A stretch of 54,401 bases of DNA from UBA7916 sp036121365 (GTDB lineage: Bacteria; Pseudomonadota; Gammaproteobacteria; Comchoanobacterales; Comchoanobacteraceae), in the NCBI GenBank assembly GCA_036121365.1, contig JAZAFR010000004.1, positions 1-54,401 on the forward strand, given 5' to 3'. Below, piece by piece: positions 1-7,912 of this stretch. How positions within the stretch are numbered: the first letter of the stretch is position 1; each line of letters opens with the position of its first letter. The position numbers were made by a program, and so were the translations under genes. The notes beneath the pieces are model-generated. The model was not told where the DNA came from and ran no database searches. It was given only the letters and a program-made list of their open reading frames with translations.

Positions 1-2
1 AT

Positions 3-149
3 ATAAAAATCAATATGGAGCCTATAAAAAGTCCTGAATTTAAAGAGGTGTCAGCATCAAAAGGCATAGGCAGCCAAGAGAAAGAAAGCAAGTGGGAAAA
101 AATGGAATCAAATCACTCTTTTCGGACAGACGCTGCTCTACCCGCATAA
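3..149 (+). CDS. C-terminal end of an unidentified protein entering from the left edge
   Basis: The frame is open from the first complete codon of the window and ends at a TAA at 147-149, giving about 48 residues. The visible part is rich in Lys, Glu and Ser and has no recognisable domain. An internal ATG at 15 could instead start a 44-residue ORF, but it has no clear ribosome binding site. I do not recognise the protein. It may be the tail of a larger hypothetical gene or chance. Confidence 0.3.
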   Translation: MKINMEPIKSPEFKEVSASKGIGSQEKESKWEKMESNHSFRTDAALPA

Positions 150-386
150 AGTGAAGAAAAGTCAATAAGTGTTCCAAATATCATATTTGATTTGATAAAA
201 GTCAGGATTGCTTTAATATTACCTATATGAAAGAAGTTGCGAATAAATCCATAAGCTAGGTTAATCAAGACACCACTTAAAAAGTAACATAGTTGACTGA
301 TTAGATTGTATAGATAATATAATCATGCAGAAATCAGAAAAAAACAAAGAGCATGTCATGAGCACATTGTTGAAAGTCAAGTATGA
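150..386. other. Intergenic region before fabH, with a possible promoter
   Basis: No convincing gene lies here. A plus-strand promoter-like pair is present: TTGACT at 293-298 and TAATAT at 315-320, with a 16-base spacer. It sits just before a 22-codon ORF (325-393) that begins almost at the predicted transcript start and overlaps the fabH 3' end. There is no Shine-Dalgarno sequence, so any translation would have to be leaderless. I treat that ORF as unproven. Confidence 0.25.
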
Positions 387-1340
387 TCAATAATCAATTG
401 CGGCAACACCCCAGGTAAATCCTGCTCCAAACGCTTGCAAGACCAGACGGTTCCCTGGTCTGATTTTGCCATTATCGATGCCGTACGTAAGTGCCAGAGG
501 AATAGACGCTGCACTGGTATTTGCATGATTCTTGACAGTTTTTATGATAATGTTGGGGTCTAGGGCGAGTTTTTTTGCAACCTGATCTAAAATTCTTTCA
601 TTGGCTTGATGCGGAATCAACCAATCAATACTGGATTTGGGGATGTTGTATTTACTGGTTAATGAGTTAAAACAGGATGATAGTTTATCAACAGCAAATT
701 TGAAAACTTCCTTACCTTGCATGGAGAGATAACAGTTATTTTGCAAATGTACATCACCAGTAACTTTCAAAAGAGAAGCGCCTGTCGACTCCGAGCCGCA
801 GTCAATAGCAAATATCCCGGGAGTAGAAGATTTTTTAAGTAGAACACAGCCGGCACCATCTCCGAATAAGACGGCACTTTGCCTATCCTTCCAGTTGACA
901 ATTCTACTCATCGCATCTACCCCGACAACCAAGGTGAATTCATCACCATGTAAGCGGATTCTATCATTCGCAATGCTCAGCGCGTAGATGAATCCGGAAC
1001 AAGCTGCATTGACATCAAGTGCAAATGCACTATCAATAGAAAAAGAATTACATATTTGACAAGCAATGGATGGCATCACTGATCCAGATGTATTGCAAGC
1101 AACAATCACAGATGAAATCTGACTAGGCAGAACATCAGCTTCGTCAAAAAGTTTTTTGCATGCAGCTATGGCCATAGTGGTTGCATTTTCGTTGTCGGAG
1201 AGTATGTGTCTGTTATGAATACCTGTTCTTTTGGCTATCCACTCATGGGTCGTGTCCAATGTTTCTGACAACATGTCGTTGGTGACTTGTCTGTTTGGAA
1301 GATAAGAGGAAGCTGCGTGTATGCGCGAATATTTCATCAT
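387..1340 (-). CDS. fabH: Beta-ketoacyl-ACP synthase III (FabH)
   Basis: FabH starts type II fatty-acid synthesis in the cytosol by condensing acetyl-CoA with malonyl-ACP. The 317-residue protein has the family's usual length (also 317 in E. coli). The catalytic triad is visible: Cys114 in NAACSGF, His244 in PHQAN and Asn274 in NHANTSAAS. The C-terminal GAGFTWG motif is intact. The start codon pair encodes MMKY, so translation could begin one codon later. The gene is divergent from fabG-acpP-fabF instead of heading a plsX-fabH-fabD-fabG run as in E. coli, and fabD is not in the window. Confidence 0.96.
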   Translation of the reverse strand: MMKYSRIHAASSYLPNRQVTNDMLSETLDTTHEWIAKRTGIHNRHILSDNENATTMAIAACKKLFDEADVLPSQISSVIVACNTSGSVMPSIACQICNSFSIDSAFALDVNAACSGFIYALSIANDRIRLHGDEFTLVVGVDAMSRIVNWKDRQSAVLFGDGAGCVLLKKSSTPGIFAIDCGSESTGASLLKVTGDVHLQNNCYLSMQGKEVFKFAVDKLSSCFNSLTSKYNIPKSSIDWLIPHQANERILDQVAKKLALDPNIIIKTVKNHANTSAASIPLALTYGIDNGKIRPGNRLVLQAFGAGFTWGVAAIDY

Positions 1341-1545
1341 TAATCTGTATTAAATTATATCAACTATACAATAGCGACGTATAAAAAGCAAAAAATATAG
1401 ATGTCTAGTTAAGTTTTATGGTTTGATAAGAATCTATTGGAACGAGATATTTCTGCACAGACAAAAATATCATCATTAAAGGATAGAGCAATCCTATAAA
1501 ATTGCAAAATTAAAAGAAGACTTCTGCAAGCTTAATGGAGAGACG

Positions 1546-1574
1546 TTGAAAATCTTTAAATAGATATATAGAAT
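1546..1574 (+). promoter_or_regulatory. Predicted sigma70 promoter of fabG-acpP-fabF
   Basis: TTGAAA at 1546-1551 and TAGAAT at 1569-1574 are separated by 17 bases. The -10 box ends 25 bases before the fabG ATG, giving a short leader. It is called by consensus match only. Confidence 0.55.
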
Positions 1575-1599
1575 ACATATGAATTAAACAAGGTATAGC

Positions 1600-2343
1600 A
1601 TGGTTGAAAAAAAAGTCATTTTAGTTACTGGAGCAAGTCGAGGTATTGGCAGAGAAATCTGTTCAAGACTAGCAAAAGATGAAAATAATGTTGTAATAGG
1701 AACAGCAACCAGTGCTAAAGGAATAAAGGAGATAGACGGTTATTTGGCAGACAAGAGCAATGCCGGATGTGGGCTAGAATGGAATGCGCTTAATAATGAA
1801 TCAAGTCAGCTCATTGAACAAATAAAAGAAAAGTATGGGCAGTCACCACACATTCTTGTTAACAATGCAGGAATAACCAGAGATAATTTGTTATTGAGAA
1901 TGAAAAAGGAAGAGTGGGATGATGTCATACAAGCAAATCTGACAGCTTGCTTTGAGTTAACACAGTTATGCGTAAAAGGCATGTTGAAGCGCAAATGGGG
2001 AAGAATCGTCAATATCAGTTCCGTTGTTGCAGGGATAGGAAACCCAGGGCAAGCAAATTACGCGGCAGCAAAAGCAGGAATGGTTGGGTTTACAAAATCA
2101 TTGGCAGCTGAAATTGCAAGTAGAAATATTACAGTCAATTCTATTTGTCCGGGCTTTATTGAAACTGAAATGTTAGATTTTCTAACAGATGAACAAAAGA
2201 ATTTAGTGCTTGAGAAAATTCCAATGAAAAGATTGGGCCAGGCGGCTGATATTGCACATGCCGTGAGCTACTTAATTGACGAAGAATCAGGCTACATAAC
2301 AGGAACTTCCCTTCATATAAACGGTGGGCTTGTAATGCTATGA
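1600..2343 (+). CDS. fabG: 3-oxoacyl-ACP reductase (FabG)
   Basis: This NADPH-dependent reductase catalyses the first reduction step of fatty-acid elongation. It is a classical short-chain dehydrogenase of 247 residues: cofactor motif TGASRGIG at 10-17, NNAG at 88-91, and the catalytic Ser141, Tyr154 and Lys158 in the expected spacing. An AAGG-type ribosome binding site precedes the ATG at 1600. It is the first gene of fabG-acpP-fabF on the plus strand, behind a predicted promoter at 1546-1574. The context distinguishes it from other SDR enzymes. Confidence 0.96.
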   Translation: MVEKKVILVTGASRGIGREICSRLAKDENNVVIGTATSAKGIKEIDGYLADKSNAGCGLEWNALNNESSQLIEQIKEKYGQSPHILVNNAGITRDNLLLRMKKEEWDDVIQANLTACFELTQLCVKGMLKRKWGRIVNISSVVAGIGNPGQANYAAAKAGMVGFTKSLAAEIASRNITVNSICPGFIETEMLDFLTDEQKNLVLEKIPMKRLGQAADIAHAVSYLIDEESGYITGTSLHINGGLVML

Positions 2344-2385
2344 AGAAATGGGTATCATTAGGTCATAAATTTTAGGGAGGACGTG

Positions 2386-2640
2386 ATGTCAGCTACAAGC
2401 AGTGTAAAAGATAAAGTGTTAAGTATCATTGCAGATCAACTGGATTTGGACCAATCAGAAATTAAAACAGATTCGTCATTTGTCGACGATTTGGGTGCAG
2501 ATTCACTGGATACAGTGGAATTAGTGTTGGCGTTAGAGGAAGAGTTTGAAGTCAATATTCCAGATGAAGAAGCTGAAAAGATAACAACAGTGGCACAGGC
2601 AATTGAAAAGATTGAGGCACACGTTAAAAAGTCGAAATAG
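2386..2640 (+). CDS. acpP: Acyl carrier protein (AcpP)
   Basis: AcpP carries growing acyl chains on a 4'-phosphopantetheine arm attached to the Ser of the DSLD motif (Ser40 with the start used here). It is acidic and helical, 84 residues, and ends in a short lysine-rich tail. A GGGAGG ribosome binding site at 2375-2380 lies 5 bases before the ATG at 2386. A GTG at 2383 in the same frame is too close to that site to be preferred. The stop codon directly abuts the fabF start, so the two are probably translationally coupled. Confidence 0.96.
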   Translation: MSATSSVKDKVLSIIADQLDLDQSEIKTDSSFVDDLGADSLDTVELVLALEEEFEVNIPDEEAEKITTVAQAIEKIEAHVKKSK

Positions 2641-3885
2641 ATGAAGAAAGTTGTAGTAACAGGCTACGGGATACTATCATCACTCGGTTTAAGCGCCGAA
2701 CAAAACTGGCAATCTCTTAAATTATCAAAAAGTGGTGTTAAGAGTATAAGCGAAGAAGCTGGATTTGATCATATCGCATCTAAAGTAGCTGGGAAGGTCT
2801 GGGATTATGTCCCAACAGATCATTTTAAAAAGAAAGAGCTAAGGCGGTATGATCCATTCATGCAGTATGCCCTGCTCGCTACCAGGGAGGCGCTAAGACA
2901 AGCGGGCATTGAAAACAATGACAGCAAGATCAATCTAGATAGAGCAGGTGTTGCTGTTGGCTCCGGCATTGGTGGACTAAATACAATACAAGATGAATCA
3001 AAAAAGCTACACCAAGATGGAGCAGGTCGAATATCCCCATTTTTCATACCATCATCGTTAATCAATATGGCGTCTGGTTTTATTTCATTGGAGACAGGCT
3101 TTAGGGGACCCAACCTATCTTTGGTGTCAGCATGTGCATCTGGAGCACACAGTATTATATTTGCAGCTCAGCAAATCGAGATGGGAATGTGTGATGTTAT
3201 GATCTGTGGTGGAAGTGAGTATGCGACCATTGCTTTGGGAAGTGGTGGCTTTTCTTCAATGAGAGCGCTGAGCACAAACTACAATGACAATCCACAAGCA
3301 GCCAGCCGGCCATGGGACAGAGACAGAGATGGTTTTGTTATCAGTGATGGTGCAGGGATATTGATCTTAGAAAGCGAAGAAAATGCCAAAAAGAGAGGAG
3401 CACAAATCATTGCAGAGTTTTCTGGCTATGGTATGAACGCCGATGCGTATCACATGATACAACCATCTTCCAATGGTTCCGGAGCAAAGAAATGCATGGA
3501 AATGGCAATGCAAAAAGCAGAAGTTGGGCCAGAAAAAATTGCGTATATCAATGCTCATGCTACATCAACGCCCATTGGTGATCAAATTGAACCAATTGCG
3601 ATTAGGGCAGCCTTTATGGAACAGGCGGACAAGCTTGCAGTATCTTCCACCAAATCAATGCATGGGCATATGTTAGGAGCTGCAGGAGCATCAGAAGCGG
3701 TCATAACAATCATGGCACTAGAAAATCAGGCAGTGCCTGGCACATTAAATTGTGACAATCCGTCAGAGGGATGTGACTTGGATTTTGTAGTAGGGGGAAT
3801 GAGATCTCAAAAGCTTGAATATGCAATGAGTAATTCATTTGGTTTTGGGGGCACGAACGCTTCATTGATATTCGCAAAAAAATGA
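2641..3885 (+). CDS. fabF: Beta-ketoacyl-ACP synthase II (FabF)
   Basis: FabF elongates acyl-ACP with malonyl-ACP. The 414-residue thiolase-fold protein shows the Cys-His-His site of the KAS I/II class: Cys165 in SACASGAH, His306 in NAHATSTP and His343 in KSMHGHMLG. It starts immediately after the acpP stop codon. The length matches E. coli FabF (413). KASII is favoured over FabB because of the acpP-fabF gene order. Confidence 0.96.
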   Translation: MKKVVVTGYGILSSLGLSAEQNWQSLKLSKSGVKSISEEAGFDHIASKVAGKVWDYVPTDHFKKKELRRYDPFMQYALLATREALRQAGIENNDSKINLDRAGVAVGSGIGGLNTIQDESKKLHQDGAGRISPFFIPSSLINMASGFISLETGFRGPNLSLVSACASGAHSIIFAAQQIEMGMCDVMICGGSEYATIALGSGGFSSMRALSTNYNDNPQAASRPWDRDRDGFVISDGAGILILESEENAKKRGAQIIAEFSGYGMNADAYHMIQPSSNGSGAKKCMEMAMQKAEVGPEKIAYINAHATSTPIGDQIEPIAIRAAFMEQADKLAVSSTKSMHGHMLGAAGASEAVITIMALENQAVPGTLNCDNPSEGCDLDFVVGGMRSQKLEYAMSNSFGFGGTNASLIFAKK

Positions 3886-3974
3886 TGTCATATGAAGTTT
3901 CTTAATGAATAAACAGGACATTGAAACTTTATGAAATGTGACAACATAGTATTTTAAAAAAATAGGATGATAAT

Positions 3975-4127
3975 ATGCAAGTTTCAAAAGAAGATTTTGA
4001 AAAAGAAATAAAAGAACTAGAAGCGGATTGTAAAAAACTGGTCGACCTTGATAAAAGGTTTGAACTCGCTAAAAAAGTTTTGGACTCATTGAAAAAGGCA
4101 TTAAATGGGAGCACTGCGCCAGAGTGA
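3975..4127 (+). CDS. Small helical protein, possibly a shortened XseB-like exonuclease VII subunit
   Basis: This 50-codon ORF has AGGAT about 6 bases before its ATG. It encodes a charged, mostly helical peptide with the pattern F-E-x(4)-L-E early and a run of Lys/Leu helices after. This is faintly like the exonuclease VII small subunit, but it is shorter and lacks the usual middle turn segment. It follows fabF by about 90 bases. The coding call is moderate and the XseB link is weak inference; it could be an unrelated coiled-coil peptide. Confidence 0.4.
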   Translation: MQVSKEDFEKEIKELEADCKKLVDLDKRFELAKKVLDSLKKALNGSTAPE

Positions 4128-4148
4128 GAGTAGTTGCACCCTGTGCTT

Positions 4149-4174
4149 CATGAGTATATTTTAATATACTCATG
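4149..4174. repeat. Perfect 12-bp inverted repeat with a 2-base centre
   Basis: CATGAGTATATT at 4149-4160 and AATATACTCATG at 4163-4174 are exact reverse complements around TT. There is no following T-run, so it is not a standard intrinsic terminator on the plus strand. It could be an operator-like palindrome or a weak hairpin after the fab transcript. Confidence 0.5.
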
Positions 4175-4206
4175 AGTATCATGATAGGTGTGGCTGTCCC
4201 GTATCA

Positions 4207-4395
4207 ATGATGATTTTGACAAGGATACCTAATATTCTCTCAGCATGTAAAATGGATACTGAATGTACAGCGATTAGAAATGACGTAGACGCTATCAGAT
4301 CACGTGCCGGACTCCCCAAGTTTAAATCTAAAAAGACCAAAATTGGGATTACCTACATGTCAGAAATTTTTAGGCCTATGCAAGGTGGTCTTTAG
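4207..4395 (+). other. Short ORF of doubtful coding value
   Basis: The frame encodes 62 residues with no recognisable domain and no good ribosome binding site. It lies in a 1.4-kb stretch that otherwise holds gene remnants, so it may be part of the same debris. I do not assign a function. Confidence 0.15.
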
Positions 4396-4494
4396 GCGCT
4401 GAAACTCATGGGTCCTTAAGGGCTTGACAGCAAAGAATTGAGGCCAGTGAATGTGAATTCAGAGCCGACCGCAAAATAGTAGAAGAACTAGTAT

Positions 4495-4816
4495 GATGAG
4501 CGAGTTGATCTAAATATAAAAAATGAATTTGGCAGCACTGCGTTTTTAGATGGCATGTTTCAATGGGCATGTTGATATAGCCAGAGTACTACTCAAAAAA
4601 GACCGCATCGAGCCTAATACTACCAATGATAGTGGCTGCTCTACGCTTGAGGCTGCGATTTTCAGTGGGAATAAAGATATGCTCTTAATGCTGCTTCGAG
4701 ATAGTCGTGTTAATCGACTTACACCAGAGGAGATAAGTCAGTTTCCTAGAGATAAAGAACGTCAATACTATATAAAAGTCTATGAAGAACGATGTAAAAG
4801 ATTATTTAGAGGTTAG
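4495..4816 (+). pseudogene. Frameshifted ankyrin-repeat protein remnant
   Basis: The open part (4550-4816, 88 residues) reads as the end of an ankyrin-repeat protein. It contains FNGHVDIARVLL, then a G-x-STLEAA segment and GNKDMLLMLL, which fit two successive ankyrin helices. Directly upstream, in another frame, 4495-4545 encodes an ankyrin-like loop (DLNIKNEFGSTAF). A frameshift near 4545 therefore broke a longer gene. Ankyrin proteins of host-associated bacteria usually act on host proteins. That role cannot be shown here because most of the gene is missing. Confidence 0.6.
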
Positions 4817-4916
4817 CACACATAGCAGGGGTGTTTTCTATATGGCGCCGTCAAGCTGCAGAGACTATTCATACACCTTGTTCCCACGAGGATTATTTAG
4901 CTTCTCAGAGATTTGA

Positions 4917-5302
4917 GAGATCAGAGGTGGGAATCCTGAACCCATAAAGCTAAGAGCATTTTTTGATGATATCAATGATATGCCAGAAGATGAAGAATCG
5001 GTCAGCAGAACTAGATCAATGTGATTATTCGTGAGGATCTGCAGCTAGTACGTGAGAAAGGCAGGACCAGTTCCAGTTTAAATGACCAAAGCGATGAAGG
5101 AAGGGTGAATATGTGATACTTTTGAGAGGGTATATTTGGTCATAATCAGTGGCAAAGAGATCGGATGTTATGTTCTCATACCATTATGGATGCTGAAAAC
5201 CTGATCTGATATTGTGTCAACCGGTGTATTGACAGATTCGTTGAATACGGTGTCATCAGGTGTTATAAAAATGGGAAATGGAGTAAAGTGTGTGTTTATT
5301 AG
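4917..5302 (+). pseudogene. Decayed gene remnant of unknown family
   Basis: Coding-like residues continue across two frames. The stretch 4917-5021 encodes an acidic segment (FFDDINDMPEDEESV) that ends at a TGA. It is continued in another frame from 5015 by a charged segment (REDLQLVREKGRTSSSLND). Interrupting stops follow, and then a final open piece ends at TAG 5300-5302 (FVEYGVIRCYKNGKWSK). The run of plausible protein sequence broken by one shift and several stops suggests a decayed gene, perhaps related to the neighbouring ankyrin remnant. The family is unknown. Confidence 0.35.
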
Positions 5303-5476
5303 AAGAAGATAAGTTAAATTCTGTTATGCCCATAAATCAAATGCATCACGCGGTGTGAAAAGTAAGTAAAATAAAAACAATTTTGAGCGCATAAAATTGA
5401 CACAGAATATAAGAATTCATGAGTTTGGAATGTACTTGAGTCAAGTAAAATGAGAATAAATTAATAATTCAACATG

Positions 5477-5505
5477 TTGACAGTATCAGATTGAGGTGTT
5501 AGCAT
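5477..5505 (+). promoter_or_regulatory. Predicted sigma70 promoter of the coiled-coil gene
   Basis: TTGACA at 5477-5482 and TAGCAT at 5500-5505 are spaced by 17 bases. The -10 box ends 25 bases before the ATG at 5531. Confidence 0.55.
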
Positions 5506-5530
5506 CACTTCATATTGCGAAAGGAAAAAA

Positions 5531-6268
5531 ATGTTCAATGCAACATTGACTTTTTTCAGTGATAAACTCTTGGATACACTGAATGCAAATCAACTGATAA
5601 CTATGAAGTGGGCTGTGTGTCTGACATTTATTGCAATATTACTTTCAAGGCAACATACAATTCACTTTACTAGAAAAGTAAGTCAAGATATGGCGAAAAA
5701 AGCACAAGCAGGTGCAGCAGAAAGTACTAAAGACATGAATGAGTCCTTGAAGAGGGTTAGGATAGAAAGCACTGATTCTGAAAAATTATTAGAATGGCTA
5801 AGAGATAAGATAAGAATGATTCAAGAAATAGGCAGTGGGTTAGAACTAGAGATGAAATTTGGTGAGAATATGAGTAAAACACAAGAGAATGATGTGTCAA
5901 TAAAGGAAAAAATTAAAAATGTTTGTTCAGAAGCTGATAAAAAAGTTTTAGAAATAGAAAAAATTCACAGATCAGAAAAAGAACTCATGACTAAAACTGG
6001 AATACTTCTAACAAAATTGCTTCAAATAAGACTAGAGGATGCCGAAGGATTAAGCAAAGAAAAGACCAATGACTGCGAGCAGGAGGAAAGAAAAATAAAA
6101 AGAGCAAAGGAAATTAATAAAATCTGTGAAGAAATTAAAAGAAATAAAGAGAACCTAGCTAGACAAAAGGAAAAAATTAGACAAAGTTATGAGAATGGTA
6201 TTGAGTTATTGGAAGAGGTCAACACCAAAATGCAAAGCATGAATGGCATTCGACTTAAGTATAAATAA
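5531..6268 (+). CDS. Hypothetical membrane-anchored coiled-coil protein
   Basis: The 245-residue protein has one hydrophobic segment near residues 24-40. The remainder is a long Lys/Glu-rich helical region (about 50-235) with coiled-coil character and only a few cysteines. A GAAAGGA-type ribosome binding site lies just before the ATG, and a TTGACA/TAGCAT promoter precedes it, so it is a complete single-gene unit. I do not recognise a family. The architecture, position in an accessory block and AT-rich orphan character would fit a secreted or envelope-attached host-interaction protein, but this is inference. Confidence 0.7.
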   Translation: MFNATLTFFSDKLLDTLNANQLITMKWAVCLTFIAILLSRQHTIHFTRKVSQDMAKKAQAGAAESTKDMNESLKRVRIESTDSEKLLEWLRDKIRMIQEIGSGLELEMKFGENMSKTQENDVSIKEKIKNVCSEADKKVLEIEKIHRSEKELMTKTGILLTKLLQIRLEDAEGLSKEKTNDCEQEERKIKRAKEINKICEEIKRNKENLARQKEKIRQSYENGIELLEEVNTKMQSMNGIRLKYK

Positions 6269-6324
6269 GGGAACTGGGTTTTATAGTGAAAGATATCATG
6301 GAGTGACATGTTAGATGAATAAGT

Positions 6325-6471
6325 ATGAGTAAACTAAAGAAACAAATGGATCCCTCACTCAGACTCATTACAATGAAGAGACTTGAACGAGCAATCGAAA
6401 ATGAAATGAAAGACTTTTCTACAGTTGGAGATATGTTATGGGTACATAAACCATCACTCGTTTACAGATGA
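6325..6471 (+). CDS. Small ORF homologous to a remnant upstream of mltG
   Basis: The ORF encodes 48 charged residues beginning MSKLKKQMD. Its segment from KKQ to about residue 34 is matched, in the same relative frame, by the DNA at 7976-8064 just before and into the mltG reading frame: KKQ-x-D-x-SLR-x-ITM, then ENE-x-K-x-F. There the copy has an in-frame stop. Conservation of that frame suggests a genuine small coding unit or the 5' end of a lost gene. No strong ribosome binding site is visible and the function is unknown. Confidence 0.35.
   Translation: MSKLKKQMDPSLRLITMKRLERAIENEMKDFSTVGDMLWVHKPSLVYR
6336..6424 (+). repeat. Diverged direct repeat, copy 1 (copy 2 at 7976-8064)
   Basis: Roughly three quarters of the bases match copy 2, including exact blocks TCATTACAATG and TCGAAAATGAAA. 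The two copies lie in the same orientation on either side of the 405-aa minus-strand gene. Confidence 0.6.
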
Positions 6472-6549
6472 AATCCACATAATAAACTCAATATCTTATG
6501 AAAAAATAATTGCGATTACGCAAAAGACCGGGCAATAGATTTGTGCGAT

Positions 6550-7767
6550 CTATGTTCTATGAGCTCCTCTCACTGCCAATTGGTTTGGCAACGAGGAAAG
6601 ATTTTCTAAATAAGCGCTTGCAGGTACAAACAGCTCATCTATAAAATCAGACATATTTTTGTCTTTAAGTGTAGACGGCCAATTGGTCAGTGATGAAGGT
6701 TTTTGATGGCATAATTTTAGTAGTCGCAGCCTTTCTATGAGGCGCTTATCTAAAATTGGTGAGCAATTAAACATACCTGCGCAACATCCTGGTATTAATA
6801 ACCGAGTAACATTTGACTTTAACGTTTCAAGTTCTTGATTCGTGGCATTGTCTGATTTTAGAGTTTCTATCAGTTGAATTTGTATTAATCTCAAAAGCAG
6901 GATCGGTTGTTTTTCATAAAATTTCTGTAGTCCCCTGTTTTCTATATCAGCATTTTCAGAATCAGGAGCATGATTGGAGTGGCCATTGGAAGATGGCCGG
7001 TTTATCCCCATTGAAAAAAAACCAAAACAAAAACCACCACAAGAATGGCTAGATTGAGATAGATTGCAATCAAGTGATTGCAGTAAATATTGTTGCTGAT
7101 GATCAGAATGAGGTATTTGACTGGTTTGTTGTTTAATGGCATTTTCTAAAATTAATGTGTAGATGAGTCCAATGTGCCATAATGTGACGTCATCAGATAT
7201 TTGATCCGATGCAATAAAATTTTTCGCAGAGACAAAAGATTTGTATAGATAATCATGAGCAAGTTTGAAATTTTGATCAAAGCCTTCCTCTGTTTTACCC
7301 ACTGAATACTTATAGCCTAGCTTCCACAGTACACTGATTTGCTTGGAACTGAGTTCAGGAATATCCTGAAGATTATCGATTAACTTCAGTTCTATGCATT
7401 TGCTCTTGACTCTAGTGAATGATTCAGACCTATAATCTCCAAGGACAACAAAGCAATAAATGTGTAAAAGTGCGTCTATATTCCATTGGTCATGAACTGA
7501 TTCGATTCTCTTAAGAATGATGTGAGCAGCACTGTCCAAAGTGTTTACGAGTTGATTCTGTATTATTGGGCATTGTGGTTTCTCGGTTCCGCTGAGTTTC
7601 ATCCTAAGCAAGGCAGCTTTTGTCATTTCTAAAGAAAAGTTAACCTTGTCATTCGTTTCCTCAGGAGAGTTGAAGTACGTGTTATTATCTTCATCGGTCA
7701 AGAAGTCCAGTAATTTTAATTGATCTTGACGGTTCTTGTCTTTGCCAATCAAAAAGCCATTGGCCAT
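6550..7767 (-). CDS. Hypothetical 405-residue protein, possible accessory or effector gene
   Basis: No family is recognised. The protein is largely helical with no signal peptide. Residues about 140-180 contain a segment like a Sel1/TPR-type helical pair. A Ser/His/Gly-rich low-complexity stretch with closely spaced cysteines follows at about 230-275, and a helical C-terminal third comes after. It is an isolated minus-strand gene between two copies of a diverged direct repeat, divergent from mltG, with a predicted promoter at 7849-7877. A host-directed role is possible but only inferred from company and composition. Confidence 0.65.
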   Translation of the reverse strand: MANGFLIGKDKNRQDQLKLLDFLTDEDNNTYFNSPEETNDKVNFSLEMTKAALLRMKLSGTEKPQCPIIQNQLVNTLDSAAHIILKRIESVHDQWNIDALLHIYCFVVLGDYRSESFTRVKSKCIELKLIDNLQDIPELSSKQISVLWKLGYKYSVGKTEEGFDQNFKLAHDYLYKSFVSAKNFIASDQISDDVTLWHIGLIYTLILENAIKQQTSQIPHSDHQQQYLLQSLDCNLSQSSHSCGGFCFGFFSMGINRPSSNGHSNHAPDSENADIENRGLQKFYEKQPILLLRLIQIQLIETLKSDNATNQELETLKSNVTRLLIPGCCAGMFNCSPILDKRLIERLRLLKLCHQKPSSLTNWPSTLKDKNMSDFIDELFVPASAYLENLSSLPNQLAVRGAHRT

Positions 7768-7848
7768 CCTTTATACTTTGAGTTTGACGTCTGACAATTT
7801 CGGGGAGTTTATCTATATTCATACAAGAATTAAATTATAGTATTCCGA

Positions 7849-7887
7849 AATATTAGCATTGTGAACCATATTGTCAATAAACAATAT
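7849..7887 (-). promoter_or_regulatory. Predicted minus-strand promoter overlapped by an inverted repeat
   Basis: On the minus strand, TTGACA (7877-7872) and AATATT (7854-7849) are 17 bases apart and point to the 405-aa gene. A perfect 7-bp inverted repeat, ATATTGT/ACAATAT with a 6-base loop, spans 7868-7887 and covers the -35 box. That is the geometry of a repressor operator between this gene and mltG. Protein binding is speculative. Confidence 0.4.
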
Positions 7888-7912
7888 ATTTAAAGGAAAA
7901 AAATGAGGCATT

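Noticed and set aside
325..393. 22-codon leaderless ORF before fabH
   Set aside because: It has no ribosome binding site and overlaps the fabH 3' end. The promoter-like pair may be chance in AT-rich DNA.
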